Shown one piece after another: positions 8,985-18,120 of a DNA stretch of 38,270 bases. The DNA comes from Terriglobia bacterium (GTDB taxonomy: Bacteria; Acidobacteriota; Terriglobia; Bryobacterales; Bryobacteraceae). The translations under genes and the position numbers were made by a program. Numbering within the stretch: position 1 is the first letter of the stretch; every line of letters starts with the position of its first letter. Location of the stretch: positions 1 to 38,270 of the forward strand of contig JAIQFL010000075.1 of assembly GCA_020073365.1 (NCBI GenBank). Reading direction: 5' to 3'. The notes beneath the pieces are model-generated. The model was not told where the DNA came from. It saw nothing but the letters and a program-made list of their open reading frames with translations, and did no database searches.

Positions 8985-9503
8985 ATGACTCGAACCGTGA
9001 CAGCAGTCTCGATCTCCGCCCTCACTCTGCTGGCGGCAACCTCGACGTTCGCGCAGGGCCAGAAGCAGCCTCCCACTCCCGCCCAGGCCATCCGGGGGCA
9101 GTTCGGATACGTGAACAAGAAGATCCTGGACATGGCGCAGGACTTCCCGGAAGACAAATACGGCTACCGCCCTCAGAAGGACGTGCGTTCCTTTGGCGAA
9201 GTCATCGTCCACATTTTATCGGGCAACGTCTACGCTGCCAAGGCGGGACGCGGCGAAAAGGCAAGCTGGGACGAAGTGGACCCCAAGATCTACAAGACCA
9301 AGGCGGATATCGTTGCCGCGATGCAGAAGTCCATTAGCGATGCCACCGAGGTGTTGAAAGGTATTCCCGACGACCATTTCAAGGAAACGTTGGCCCCGTG
9401 GCTCTCGGTGATCGAGCACTCCGCGGAACACTACGGTCTTCTGGTGGCCTATTATCGCGCCAACGGGCTGGTGCCGCCGGAGTCGCGGCCGAAGAGTAAG
9501 TAG
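8985..9503 (+). CDS. Exported DinB-like putative metalloprotein
   Basis: A 172-residue protein with a signal peptide (MTRTVTAVSISALTLLAATSTFAQ) and a four-helix DinB/YfiT-type domain. The presumed metal-binding histidines are in VIVHILSGN and EHSAEHYG, the arrangement of the DinB_2 group. The C-terminal YRANGLVPPESRP is the typical ending of acidobacterial exported DinB proteins. The reaction is unknown; some relatives are thiol transferases. It starts 43 bp after the ammonia-lyase stop and may be co-transcribed, though no functional link is evident. The ORF is open upstream to 8736, but the signal peptide fixes the start at 8985. Confidence 0.83.
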   Translation: MTRTVTAVSISALTLLAATSTFAQGQKQPPTPAQAIRGQFGYVNKKILDMAQDFPEDKYGYRPQKDVRSFGEVIVHILSGNVYAAKAGRGEKASWDEVDPKIYKTKADIVAAMQKSISDATEVLKGIPDDHFKETLAPWLSVIEHSAEHYGLLVAYYRANGLVPPESRPKSK

Positions 9504-9517
9504 CCTTTCGATCGAGA

Positions 9518-9874
9518 TCATTTCAAGGGCAGGGCCAATGCCATCGGGTGTTTCGGCTGGTAGAGACCAACCTGGCCCCCTCCGGGAAGCCGGATCCTGG
9601 TGATCGAACCCCATCGGGCTTCCTGGACGTCCGAACAAGCCACGCCCTTCTCACCCAGCGCCAACATCTCGGTTTTCAGATCGTCGCACATGAGATAGAG
9701 TTCGTGCGTGCCGTTCGCCTCGGCGGGATGGAAAGCGGCCTCCGCCGGAGGCAGCGCGAAGATCAGCCATCCGTGGCCGGCATCCACGGATGCGAATCCC
9801 AGGACATCCCGGAAAAAGGCGCGATCGGCCTCCGCGTCCTTGCTGTATACGATTACGTGCGCACCAAAGATCAT
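9518..9874 (-). CDS. VOC-superfamily (glyoxalase/bleomycin-resistance-like) protein
   Basis: A 118-residue protein starting MIFGAHVIVYSKDAEADRAFF. It has the paired beta-alpha-beta-beta-beta modules of vicinal-oxygen-chelate proteins: the first through FASVDAGHGWLIFALPP, the second from THELYLMCDDLKTEMLAL to GQVGLYQPKHP. Possible metal ligands are His6 (GAHVI), a His in THELY and the Glu of WGSITRIRLP-adjacent strands; these cannot be fixed without a structure. The frame is open upstream to 9958, but that extension runs through a tandem repeat and looks non-coding. It converges with the DinB gene. The substrate is unknown. Confidence 0.78.
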   Translation of the reverse strand: MIFGAHVIVYSKDAEADRAFFRDVLGFASVDAGHGWLIFALPPAEAAFHPAEANGTHELYLMCDDLKTEMLALGEKGVACSDVQEARWGSITRIRLPGGGQVGLYQPKHPMALALPLK

Positions 9875-9939
9875 GAACCTGCCCTTGTACTTTCCTCCGA
9901 TGGTCGCACAGATTTCCTCCGGCGGTCGCAACCGAATTG

Positions 9940-10007
9940 TCCAATACAAGATGATCATGAAAATGGGCTTGATTCCAATACAAGATGATCATGAAAACGG
10001 GTTGAAC
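9940..10007. repeat. Two-copy 34 bp tandem repeat
   Basis: Two adjacent 34 bp units share their first 24 bases exactly (TCCAATACAAGATGATCATG then AAAA) and then diverge at five of the last ten. Each contains the palindrome TGATCA. The repeat lies between the VOC gene and the oxidoreductase end and looks like local slippage, not a gene. Confidence 0.75.
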
Positions 10008-10108
10008 GGGGCTGGTGTTCTGACCGCGTCCCCCTTTAACGTGGGCATATGGGAAGGGCCGGATGGAAGAACGATCGTCGCTGCGCACGGATTCTGACGG
10101 CCGTAATC

Positions 10109-11362
10109 CTATGCGGACTCGGGAAGCTCGTAGCCCTTGCGCCGTTTCCGGTTCAGGCGATCATTGGCTTCGGCATCGCCGGTGAAGCGCTCGGCCTCGG
10201 GATCCCAATGAAGTTTCCGGGACAACTCGCGGGTGATGTTGGCGATATGACAGACGCTGATCGAGCGGTGCCCGACTTCGACATCGGCCAAAGGCATTTT
10301 GCGGCTGCGCATGGAATCCAGCCAATCCTGCATGTGGTACTTGGCCTGCCACTGCGCCCGTTTCCACTTGTCGATTTCCTCTTGCGGGGGCAGTTCCTTG
10401 ATGAGGTTTGGCGGGTCGGTGCGAAAGTCGTTCCGCGTGATCTCAATGCGCCCCCGCTCACCGATAAACATGCCACCGCCCTGGATTTCGCCGGCATCCG
10501 GCAACTCCAGCCGCACTTCCACGCCATTGGCGTAGCGCCACGCGACCGCGCCTCGGGGACCTTCCGGCAGGGGCCAGAACTCCACCGGCCCGGTCGTGTC
10601 CATGCCCAGAGCCGACTGGATCTGGTCGACGCCGTGCGCGCCCCAGTTGGTCATCTCGCCTCCGGAATAGTCCCAATATCTCATCCAATGGGCGAACAAC
10701 TCCTGGTTGAAAGGCCTGGCCAGGGTCTGCCCGAGCCACATGTCCCAATTCATTCCAACCGGCATGGGTTCCTCGGGCAGAGCACCCATGCGCACCGGCT
10801 CGGGATAATCGGCGGCCAGCACCAGGCGGATGCGGCCCAGGCCGCCGTTGCGCACGAAGTCGCAGGCCAGCCGGTTCATGGCCATGGAGCGCTGCTGGCT
10901 GCCCACCTGTAAAATGCGGTTGTATTTGCGCACGGCCCGCACCAGCACGCGGCCCTCCGCGACATAGAGCGACAGCGGCTTTTCGGCATAGACGTCCTTG
11001 CCCGCCTGGACTGCGTGGATGCTGCACAGCACCCGGCCGTGATCGTTGGTGCCGACGATGACGCCGTCGATGTCCTTCTGGTCGAGGAGTTCCCGGTGAT
11101 CGTCGTAGATTCGCCAGTTGGCCTTGCGCTTCGCCGCCGAGTCTTCGGAGCGCTTGCGATAGCAATCGGCCACGGCCACGATCTCGGCCCCGTCTGGCAA
11201 TTGATCCATTAACAGGTTGCTGCGGGCGCCGGCGCCGGCGCCGATCACGCCCACGCGAATCCGGTTGTTGGCGCCCCTCGCCCGGCGCGGCAGCAGCAGG
11301 GGAAATGCCGCGCTCAGCAGGCCGGCTTGGGCGAACTTACGTCTCGAGACATTTTCACTCAT
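10109..11362 (-). CDS. Tat-exported Gfo/Idh/MocA-family oxidoreductase
   Basis: A 417-residue protein beginning MSENVSRRKFAQAGLLSAAF, a twin-arginine signal, so the folded enzyme is exported. The Rossmann nucleotide-binding loop is GVIGAGAGARS (about 40-50) and the family's catalytic motif EKPLS follows in DVYAEKPLSLYVAEG. The C-terminal GFO/IDH fold has the WDYSGGEMTNWGAHGVDQIQ segment typical of acidobacterial and planctomycete members. Probably an NAD(P)-dependent sugar or sugar-alcohol dehydrogenase or related glycosidase; the substrate is not determinable. Its ATG overlaps the stop of the upstream FG-GAP gene (ATGA), so the two are translated together. Confidence 0.9.
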   Translation of the reverse strand: MSENVSRRKFAQAGLLSAAFPLLLPRRARGANNRIRVGVIGAGAGARSNLLMDQLPDGAEIVAVADCYRKRSEDSAAKRKANWRIYDDHRELLDQKDIDGVIVGTNDHGRVLCSIHAVQAGKDVYAEKPLSLYVAEGRVLVRAVRKYNRILQVGSQQRSMAMNRLACDFVRNGGLGRIRLVLAADYPEPVRMGALPEEPMPVGMNWDMWLGQTLARPFNQELFAHWMRYWDYSGGEMTNWGAHGVDQIQSALGMDTTGPVEFWPLPEGPRGAVAWRYANGVEVRLELPDAGEIQGGGMFIGERGRIEITRNDFRTDPPNLIKELPPQEEIDKWKRAQWQAKYHMQDWLDSMRSRKMPLADVEVGHRSISVCHIANITRELSRKLHWDPEAERFTGDAEANDRLNRKRRKGYELPESA

Positions 11363-12510
11363 GGATTTTTCCTTCCGCGTACCTTGGTGAGGTTCTCGAA
11401 CAGAAACAGCCCGCTCTTGCCCCCCACGGCGAAATCCAGATCGCCGTCGCCCTCGATGTCGGCCACGGGGATCTGCATCCCGCCTCCCGCCCGCGAACCG
11501 TAGTCGATGATATGCTTCGACCACACCACGCTCTTGCCGTCTTCCGACTTATGGTACTCATACCAGTAAATGCCGAGCGGCTCGCGTTCGCCCGGATCAT
11601 GGCCGTCGTGCGCCATGAAGCGCTTGCCGGTGAGAAATTCCTTGCGCCCGTCGCCGTTCAAGTCCACCAGCGTGAGCGCGTGCGGCTGCGACCAGGATTC
11701 GTCGATCATGTGCTTCACCCAGGTGTGGTCGGGGCGCTGCTCCATCCAGAAGATGCCATAGTCGTGGGCATTGGCGGTGAGCAGATCGCGCAGGCCGTCC
11801 TCATTGATGTCGATCACAAATATGAAACTGGTCGTGCCGAGATTGAACTCGGGATGAAATTTCCAGTCGCCGGACCGCGGATCGGGCGGAGCTTCCAGCC
11901 ACCCCTGCGGCGTGATGATGTCATTGCGGCCGTCGCCGTTGACGTCGCCGGCCCCGATGCCATGGCCGTAGCTCTTCGGGCTGACGATGTGTTTCTTCCA
12001 CCCGCCGTTCACTACCTCGTACCAGGCGGTGGGCGCATTTACATTGCCGAACTGCGGCAGCAACTCGCGCGTCTTGCCATCGTTATCCAGATCCACGAGG
12101 AAGGAAAACTCGACGGGAAATCCTTCGTCGATGACATGGTCCTCCCAGATCGCTCCCGGCTTGCCGGGGTTGCGCGACCACCAGATCTTAGCCGCGTGCC
12201 AGCCGGAGCTGACGATATCCACGAAGCCGTCGCCATCCACATCGAGTGGCAGGTCGCACAAGGATGCGAGATAGGTGCCGTATTCCTTCAGGTGCCGGAC
12301 CTCGTGCCGTTTCCAGGTCGGGTTCTCGTACCAGGCGTCGCCGGAGAAAACATCTGGACGGCTGTCATTGTTGAAATCTGCAATGGCGCAGGTTTCGCTG
12401 ATGCCGAGATCGAGGGTTTTGCGCTGGAACGGAATTTCCGGGCTGCGGGCCGCAATGGAGACGACTGCGGCCACCAGCAGAGCAAGCACGCCCAACTGCC
12501 AGGTTCTCAT
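11359..12510 (-). CDS. Secreted FG-GAP/VCBS beta-propeller protein
   Basis: A 383-residue protein starting MRTWQLGVLALLVAAVVSIA, a signal peptide. It then has six to seven repeats of the FG-GAP/VCBS calcium-binding type, each with a D-x-[DN]-x-D-G core: DFNNDSRPD, DVDGDGFVD, DLDNDGKTR, DVNGDGRND, DINEDGLRD, DLNGDGRKE and DIEGDGDLD. These build an extracellular beta-propeller. No catalytic motif is recognised. It is the first gene of a pair with the exported oxidoreductase (4 bp overlap), which suggests that the propeller binds or presents the substrate, or forms a complex; this is inference. The frame is open to 12579, but the signal peptide supports 12510. Confidence 0.87.
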   Translation of the reverse strand: MRTWQLGVLALLVAAVVSIAARSPEIPFQRKTLDLGISETCAIADFNNDSRPDVFSGDAWYENPTWKRHEVRHLKEYGTYLASLCDLPLDVDGDGFVDIVSSGWHAAKIWWSRNPGKPGAIWEDHVIDEGFPVEFSFLVDLDNDGKTRELLPQFGNVNAPTAWYEVVNGGWKKHIVSPKSYGHGIGAGDVNGDGRNDIITPQGWLEAPPDPRSGDWKFHPEFNLGTTSFIFVIDINEDGLRDLLTANAHDYGIFWMEQRPDHTWVKHMIDESWSQPHALTLVDLNGDGRKEFLTGKRFMAHDGHDPGEREPLGIYWYEYHKSEDGKSVVWSKHIIDYGSRAGGGMQIPVADIEGDGDLDFAVGGKSGLFLFENLTKVRGRKNP

Positions 12511-12682
12511 GGGAGAGTTCCTTAACTTAACGATCGTACCGTAATTGCACCGGGCACCGACGATGGCCGGTTGCCACAATCAGAAGTGGAGTTTCCGGTA
12601 ACGCCGTCTTTTGTCCCCCATGGAGGTCTTGCGCCCGCCCTCTTCCGAAACGCCGACGCTAAAGCGGACCGGATTGGCGACC

Positions 12683-14036
12683 ATGCATCTACACCTGATC
12701 CTGCTAATGCTCGTAGTTGAGCCCATCGCCGCGCAGGAGGCAACCCTCGCGTTGATCAACGCGCGCGTGTGGACCGCGAACCCTTCCATGCCGTGGGCCG
12801 AGGCCGTGGCTGCTCGGGGCGAAACCATCCTTGCCGTCGGCGGCAATGCGGAGATCCGGAAGCTGATCACGCAGCGCACACGGGTGATCGATGCGGGCGG
12901 TGGGATGCTGGTACCCGGGTTCATCGACTCCCACGTGCACTTTCTGATGGGCGGCACGAACCTGGCATCCGGTGCAGCTACGGAACGCGCGCAGCAAGGA
13001 AGAATTCATCTCCCGCATCCAATCGTTTGCGGCCACGGTGCCGCCGGGGACCTGGATCATCGGCGGCGATTGGGACCATCAGAACTGGGGCGGGGAACTG
13101 CCGTCGAAGGATTGGATCGATTCTGTCACGCCCCATCATCCCGTCTGGATCAACCGGCTCGACGGTCACATGAATCTGGCCAACAGCAAAGCCATGGAGG
13201 CCGCCAGGATCACCAAATCCACGGTAGAGGTGGCCGGCGGTACCATCGTTCGCAACGCCGCCGGAGAGCCCACCGGGATCTTTAAGGACAACGCCAAGAG
13301 CTTGGTCGACCGCGTGGTGCCGCCTCCCACGCCGGAAATGCTGGACCGCGCGCTTGATGCCGCCATGAAGTACGTCGCGGAGCGTGGCATCACCTCGGTG
13401 GACCATATGGGAGACTGGTCCGACCTCGCGGTTTTCGAGCGCGCCGCCAACACCGGGCGCCTCAGTACCCGAATTTACGCCGCCGTACCGCTGGCCAGTT
13501 GGGAGCGCCTCGAAAGGATTGTGTTGGAGCGCGGGCGAGGCAACGACTGGCTCGCCATCGGCGCGCTTAAGGGGTTCGTGGACGGTTCGCTTGGCTCGCA
13601 TACGGCTGCCTTTCTGGAGCCGTTCACCGATGCCCCCAAGGACTCCGGCCTATTGGTCAACACGCCGGAAGATCTCTATCGCTGGACCGCCGGCGCCACG
13701 AAGGCCGGACTCCAGGTAGCGGTGCATGCCATCGGCGACCGGGCAATCCGCCTGCTGTTGAATATCTTCGAGCGCGTGGAACGTGAGCAACATCCGGCCG
13801 ACCCGCGCTTCCGCATCGAGCACGCACAGCACATCGCCCCGTCTGATATCCCCCGCTTTGCCGGAGCGTTCCGGGTGTATCGCCGGCCATCCGGACACGA
13901 TCCCGCCTATGCCTGGTCCGCGCGTCCGCTCCGGACGCTCTTCGCCTACGAGGTCTATGTCACCTATTTGCGAACAGGCCGGCCAGGGGGCCGCGGTGCC
14001 CTCCTGGCCCGGACCGGGGGGCCCGCCCCACCATAG
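12683..14036 (+). pseudogene. YtcJ-like amidohydrolase, frameshifted and 3' truncated
   Basis: The protein starts at 12683 with a signal peptide (MHLHLILLMLVVEPIAAQ) and an amidohydrolase_3 N-terminus ending in the metal-binding GFIDSHVHF. At 12971-12972 one extra G (TCCGGTG where TCCGTG would keep the frame) throws translation out; the family sequence resumes one frame over as VQLRNARSKEEFISRI and continues through GGDWDH, VAVHAIGDRA and FRIEHAQHIAP. After IPRFAG (about 13865) family similarity is lost and the frame runs to 14036 into the 3' end of the opposing TPR gene. About 450 codons remain where relatives have 530-570, and the last metal-site region is missing. It is very probably non-functional. 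Confidence 0.82.
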
Positions 14037-15129
14037 TCTTACTCGCTTGCAGACGAGCGTAGTTCGATCGTGCACGGAGCACGCGCGGATCGTCCGGGCG
14101 AAGGGCCTTCTCCAGGGCCGCCAGGGTGGCGCGCCCCAGTTTCTCCGATTCGGTGTAGCGGCGCTCCGCACGCAGAACTTCGGCCAGTTCATTGCGCGCC
14201 GCGAGCGTCCGCGGATCGTTCTTGCCGAACGTACGATCGAGTATCCCGGCGGCGCGGTCGTACAGGTCCTCCGCGCCGGCCTCTCGGCCGCGCTCGTGAT
14301 AGAACGCCGCGAGGTTCATGAGCCCTTCGGCGACATGGGGATGCGATGGCCCCAGGGAGTCTTCCCACACACCGATGGCCAGGCGATAATCCTTTTCGGC
14401 CTCCATGTATTTGCCCTGGAAACGGCAGGCCTGTGCCAGATTGTTCCAGGTGGCTGCCATAGCCGGGTGCCCGGCCGGCAGGGCCAGACGCGCAAAATAC
14501 AGGGCCTGTTGGGCAAACGCTTCGGCCTGCGCGAAGTTATCGCGCGCTATTTCGACGGTGGCCAGGCCGTCATAGGCAGCTACGGCAATCGCCCCGTCGG
14601 CGGCCTTCAGAGCGGAGTTCAGCAGGGCTTCGGCATCCGTAAATCTCCGCTCTTCCAGATAAATGGATGCGAGCATCAGGGGCGGCCCCTGGCGCTCCGG
14701 GTCCGGTATATCGGCCCGCTTCTCGACCAGGCCGCCGGCACGCAACGCGAAGGACTCGGCTTTCGAGAGATCGCCTTCGGCACGATACAGAGCGGCCAGA
14801 TTAAAGAGCGCGCGTTCCACCTGCATGGGTTCGGCGCGGGTAGCTTCCAGTTCGCGCAATGACTCGGCCAGGAGCGGCTCGGCCTCCTGGTAGCGCCCCG
14901 TGGCGCGCAGCAGCGCACCCAGGTTGCGCCGCTCGATGGCGCGATCCTGCGCGGCCTCCGGTCCCAGGCCGTCCCAGGCCTCCAGGGCCTGCCGGAACAG
15001 CGGTTCAGCCTCGGCGTACCGGGCTTGGGTGTACAGTTGTTCGGCGCGATCGCTCAGCTCCCGTGCCGTTTCGGGAGCCGCCCCAGGCGCCAAAGCGGTT
15101 CCTAACATGAATCCCAAAAACGCGATCAT
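13960..15129 (-). CDS. Exported TPR-repeat protein
   Basis: I choose the ATG at 15129 (MIAFLGFMLGTALAPGAAPE, signal-peptide-like) because GGAGG lies five bases upstream; longer starts to 15273 run over the divergent gene's promoter. The 389-residue protein has about eight 42-residue TPR units of the kinesin-light-chain type (YAEAEPLFRQALEAWD, YQEAEPLLAESLREL, YMEAEKDYRLAIGVWEDSLGPSHPHVAEGLMNLA, and so on). It is a protein-protein interaction scaffold, with no enzyme domain. The last 25 residues (after KTMVGRAPRS) read through the degraded end of the convergent amidohydrolase, so its own C-terminus may also have been altered by that rearrangement. Confidence 0.85.
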   Translation of the reverse strand: MIAFLGFMLGTALAPGAAPETARELSDRAEQLYTQARYAEAEPLFRQALEAWDGLGPEAAQDRAIERRNLGALLRATGRYQEAEPLLAESLRELEATRAEPMQVERALFNLAALYRAEGDLSKAESFALRAGGLVEKRADIPDPERQGPPLMLASIYLEERRFTDAEALLNSALKAADGAIAVAAYDGLATVEIARDNFAQAEAFAQQALYFARLALPAGHPAMAATWNNLAQACRFQGKYMEAEKDYRLAIGVWEDSLGPSHPHVAEGLMNLAAFYHERGREAGAEDLYDRAAGILDRTFGKNDPRTLAARNELAEVLRAERRYTESEKLGRATLAALEKALRPDDPRVLRARSNYARLQASKTMVGRAPRSGPGGHRGPLAGLFANR

Positions 15130-15260
15130 CCTACCCTCCATCCCCTCTCGACCTGCTAAGCAGGCTCTGAAACCAGCTTGCGGCCCCGGGGCTGCGGGAT
15201 GGGAGTATGGAGCGGTTATCTTACGGTAAGCACGCTCCCTCGCCTGCCATACTGAAAGCC

Positions 15261-16328
15261 ATGAACGCGACACACTTGTTTACTCCGCTGACGGTTCGCG
15301 ATGTGACCCTCCGCAACCGGATCGCGGTCTCGCCGATGTGCCAATATTCATGCGTCGACGGGTTTACGAACGACTGGCACCTGGTGCACCTGGGCAGCCG
15401 CGCGGTGGGCGGCGCGGGCCTGGTGATGGTGGAAGCCACCGCCGTGGAGGCCCGCGGGCGCATCTCGCCATCCGACACGGGGATCTGGAAGGACGAACAC
15501 ATCGAGTTTCTCGCGCGCATCGCCGGTTTTCTGCAGCAGCAGGGCGCCGTGGCCGGAATTCAACTGGCCCACGCGGGGCGGAAGGCCAGCACGCGGCGTC
15601 CCTGGGAAGGCGGCGGCACGATTCCGGAGACCGGTGGCGGATGGCGTCCCGTGGCTCCCAGTGCGGTTCCGTTCCGGCCGGAGGATGCGGCGCCGGCGGA
15701 GCTATCAAAGCCCGAGATTCGGTCGGTTGTGGCAGCCTTCGCAGCCGCGGCCGCACGCGCCCTGCGAGCGGGTTTTCAGGTGGCGGAGATTCACGCCGCG
15801 CACGGGTATCTGATCCACCAGTTCCTGTCCCCTCTAAGCAATCGCCGCACCGACGAATATGGCGGAAGCTTCGAAAACCGCATCCGCCTTGCCCTGGAAG
15901 TGGTCGAGGCCGCGCGCGGGGTGTGGCCGGCCAATCTGCCGCTGTTTCTGAGGATCTCCGCCACCGATTGGGTGGAGGGAGGCTGGACGTCCGAAGATTC
16001 CGTGGAACTGGCGCGGCGCGTTCGGGAGTTGGGGGTGGATCTAGTGGATTGCTCGTCGGGGGGCTCGTCGATGGAACAGAAGATCCCCCTGGCGCTGGGG
16101 TACCAGGTGCCCTTCGCCGACCGGATCCGGCGGGACGCGGGTGTGCTGACGGGGGCTGTCGGGCTGATCACGACGGCCGAGCAGGCCGATGAGATCGTGC
16201 GGTCCGGGAAGGCGGACCTGGTGCTGCTGGCTCGCGAGTTCCTGCGGGACCCGTATTTCCCCCTGCACGCGGCCAAGGTGTTGGGAGCGGAGCTGAAATC
16301 GCCTGTCCAGTACTCTCGGGCCTGGTAG
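15261..16328 (+). CDS. namA: Old yellow enzyme-family NADPH:ene-reductase (YqjM/NamA type)
   Basis: A 355-residue FMN TIM-barrel enzyme. Hallmarks of the thermophilic-like/YqjM class are Cys27 and Tyr29 in SPMCQYS, QLAHAGRKAS, the substrate-binding EIHAAHGYLIHQFLSPLSN and the YGGSFENR motif, then the FMN-phosphate region GLITTAEQADEI and REFLRDPYFPL. It reduces activated C=C bonds of enals, enones, maleimides or similar using NADPH. Length and motifs are complete. It diverges from the TPR gene and is followed by a hairpin at 16331. The ATG at 15261 is preferred because the earlier in-frame start lies in the divergent promoter. Confidence 0.92.
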   Translation: MNATHLFTPLTVRDVTLRNRIAVSPMCQYSCVDGFTNDWHLVHLGSRAVGGAGLVMVEATAVEARGRISPSDTGIWKDEHIEFLARIAGFLQQQGAVAGIQLAHAGRKASTRRPWEGGGTIPETGGGWRPVAPSAVPFRPEDAAPAELSKPEIRSVVAAFAAAAARALRAGFQVAEIHAAHGYLIHQFLSPLSNRRTDEYGGSFENRIRLALEVVEAARGVWPANLPLFLRISATDWVEGGWTSEDSVELARRVRELGVDLVDCSSGGSSMEQKIPLALGYQVPFADRIRRDAGVLTGAVGLITTAEQADEIVRSGKADLVLLAREFLRDPYFPLHAAKVLGAELKSPVQYSRAW

Positions 16329-16330
16329 AA

Positions 16331-16394
16331 GTAGCACGGGCTTTCCAGCCTGTGTGGGGTTTAACTGCAACACAGGCAAGAATGCCCGTGTTAC
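16331..16394. repeat. REP-like long hairpin
   Basis: Arms of 24 bases (16331-16354 GTAGCACGGGCTTTCCAGCC plus TGTG; 16371-16394) pair with a few mismatches around a 16-base loop. The sequence lies between the ene-reductase stop and sppA. It resembles the dispersed REP-like hairpins common in Acidobacteria and Verrucomicrobia genomes, and could act as a terminator or processing site. Confidence 0.7.
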
Positions 16395-16407
16395 TTTCGG
16401 AATAGCT

Positions 16408-18120
16408 ATGGCAAAGTTCTTCATCGGCCTGGTCACAGGCGTTGTGTTGGTCTTCCTTTCGTTCATCCTCCTCTTTGCCGCCCTGCTTCGCTTTCGTGAG
16501 AAGCCGCCGCAGATCGCGGACAATTCGGTGCTGGTTCTGCGGTTGGACGGCGCAATCCCCGAGAAGCCGCCGGTTGAGTTGCCGGAGTTTCTGGGCGGCG
16601 GCGCTCCTGGCCTCACGGTTTCCAACGTCTGGATGACCTTGCGGAAGGCGGCCGCCGATTCACACATCAAGGCCCTGGTGCTGGAGCCCGAGGGGCTGGT
16701 GGCGGGATGGGCCAAGCTCGAGGAGATCCGTTGGGACGTGGAACAGTTCCGGAAATCCGGTAAGCCCGTCTTCGCGTACCTGCGCACGCCCGGCACGCGG
16801 GAATACTATGTGGCGCTGGCCGCCGACCGCATCTATACCGGGCCGGAAGAGCCCGTGATGCTGAAAGGGCTGCGCGCCGAGTTGATGTACCTCAAGAAGA
16901 CGCTCGACAAGATCGGGGTCAGCGTGGAGGTCGAACATGCGGGCAAGTACAAAGACTTCGGCGACATGTTTACGCGCAGCGACATGAGTCCCGAAACCCG
17001 CGACGTCATGAACAGCGTGGTGGACGATCTGTACGGCAACCTGGTAGCCAGAATCTCCGAGGCGCGCAAGAAATCGTCGCAAGAGGTGCAGGCCATCATC
17101 GACCAGGGCCCGTTCACCGCCAGGCAGGCGGTGAAAGCCGGGCTGGTGGACGAACTGTGCTTCGAAGACGAGATGTGGGGCGCACTCAAGGACAAGCTGC
17201 ACTCGGGCGAGCCCGTCAAGCTGTCCGTGGAGAAATATCTGAAGGTCCCTCCGGAGACCGGCAAGAGCCGCATCGCGCTGGTGATTGGCCAGGGCGATAT
17301 CGTCCGGGGAGGCGCCGACGACAACGGCGCCGATGAGAGCAGTCTGACTTCTTATGGCTTCGACAAGTTGCTGAAACAGGTAGCCGCGGACTCGACCATC
17401 AAAGGCGTGGTTGTCCGCATCGATTCTCCCGGCGGCGAGGTCACCGCTTCGGACGACATCTGGCGGCAGATGAACCTGCTGAGCAAGAAGAAGCCGACCG
17501 TGATTTCGATGTCCGACCTGGCGGCTTCCGGAGGGTACTATATGGCGATGACGGGCGATTCGATTGTCGCCGAGCCGGGCACGCTGACCGGATCCATCGG
17601 GGTAGTCTTCGGAAAGCCCAATCTCCACGGTCTGTATGACAAGCTGGGCATCACCAAGGACTCGATCCAGCGCGGCAAACATGCCGATATCGATTCCGAT
17701 TACACCTCCCTCACGGCGGAGGAGCGGGACAAGTTGCGGCAAGGCATCGACGAGAGCTACCAGGAGTTCCTGACCAAAGTGGCGAATGCCCGGCACCGCT
17801 CGATTGGCGACATCGATGCGGTGGCGCAGGGACGTGTGTGGCTGGGATCCCAGGCCAAGGCCCACGGTTTGGTGGACGAACTCGGCGGGCTGGACACGGC
17901 CCTCGACATGCTCAAGAAGAAGGCCAACATTCCCGCGGGCGAACCGATAACTCTGATCACCTATCCGCCCCGCCGGAGCATCTTCGACGTAATTCTGAAG
18001 CGGTCGCAGGAAGACATGTTGGAATCCAAGCTGGCGCAGGTATTCGGCCGCTTGCCGTTCCGCGCCTGGATGAAGGGCGGCTACCTGCGACTGATGCCCA
18101 TCTGGTTTGAGGTGCGGTAG
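16408..18120 (+). CDS. sppA: Signal peptide peptidase SppA, 67 kDa type
   Basis: A 570-residue membrane serine protease with the two tandem ClpP-like domains of long SppA. One N-terminal membrane anchor lies at about 4-27 (FFIGLVTGVVLVFLSFILLF). The expected general base is Lys182 in AGKYKDFG (first domain) and the nucleophile Ser374 in LAASGGYYMA (second domain), giving the Ser-Lys dyad. The surrounding IDSPGGEVTASD and GSIGVVFGKPNL segments are conserved. It degrades signal peptides left in the membrane after preprotein cleavage. The ATG at 16408 places the anchor at the N-terminus; the upstream open frame runs into the REP-like hairpin. The gene is intact. Confidence 0.93.
   Translation: MAKFFIGLVTGVVLVFLSFILLFAALLRFREKPPQIADNSVLVLRLDGAIPEKPPVELPEFLGGGAPGLTVSNVWMTLRKAAADSHIKALVLEPEGLVAGWAKLEEIRWDVEQFRKSGKPVFAYLRTPGTREYYVALAADRIYTGPEEPVMLKGLRAELMYLKKTLDKIGVSVEVEHAGKYKDFGDMFTRSDMSPETRDVMNSVVDDLYGNLVARISEARKKSSQEVQAIIDQGPFTARQAVKAGLVDELCFEDEMWGALKDKLHSGEPVKLSVEKYLKVPPETGKSRIALVIGQGDIVRGGADDNGADESSLTSYGFDKLLKQVAADSTIKGVVVRIDSPGGEVTASDDIWRQMNLLSKKKPTVISMSDLAASGGYYMAMTGDSIVAEPGTLTGSIGVVFGKPNLHGLYDKLGITKDSIQRGKHADIDSDYTSLTAEERDKLRQGIDESYQEFLTKVANARHRSIGDIDAVAQGRVWLGSQAKAHGLVDELGGLDTALDMLKKKANIPAGEPITLITYPPRRSIFDVILKRSQEDMLESKLAQVFGRLPFRAWMKGGYLRLMPIWFEVR

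Noticed and set aside
9940..10007. 34 bp tandem repeat as an attachment site or regulatory array
   Set aside because: There are only two units, no recombinase lies beside it, and divergence within the second unit fits simple slippage.
10049..10912. 287-codon plus-strand open frame
   Set aside because: It lies antisense inside the Gfo/Idh/MocA gene, which has clear motifs and a Tat leader. The plus-strand frame has no recognisable domain and is a GC-rich shadow.
11305..12525. 406-codon plus-strand open frame
   Set aside because: Exactly antisense to the FG-GAP protein gene, whose DxDxDG repeats and signal peptide are unmistakable.
13783..14862. 359-codon plus-strand open frame
   Set aside because: It is antisense to the TPR gene and in the wrong frame for the amidohydrolase. 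No domain is visible.
16660..17865. 401-codon minus-strand open frame
   Set aside because: Antisense to sppA, which carries the full SppA motif set.
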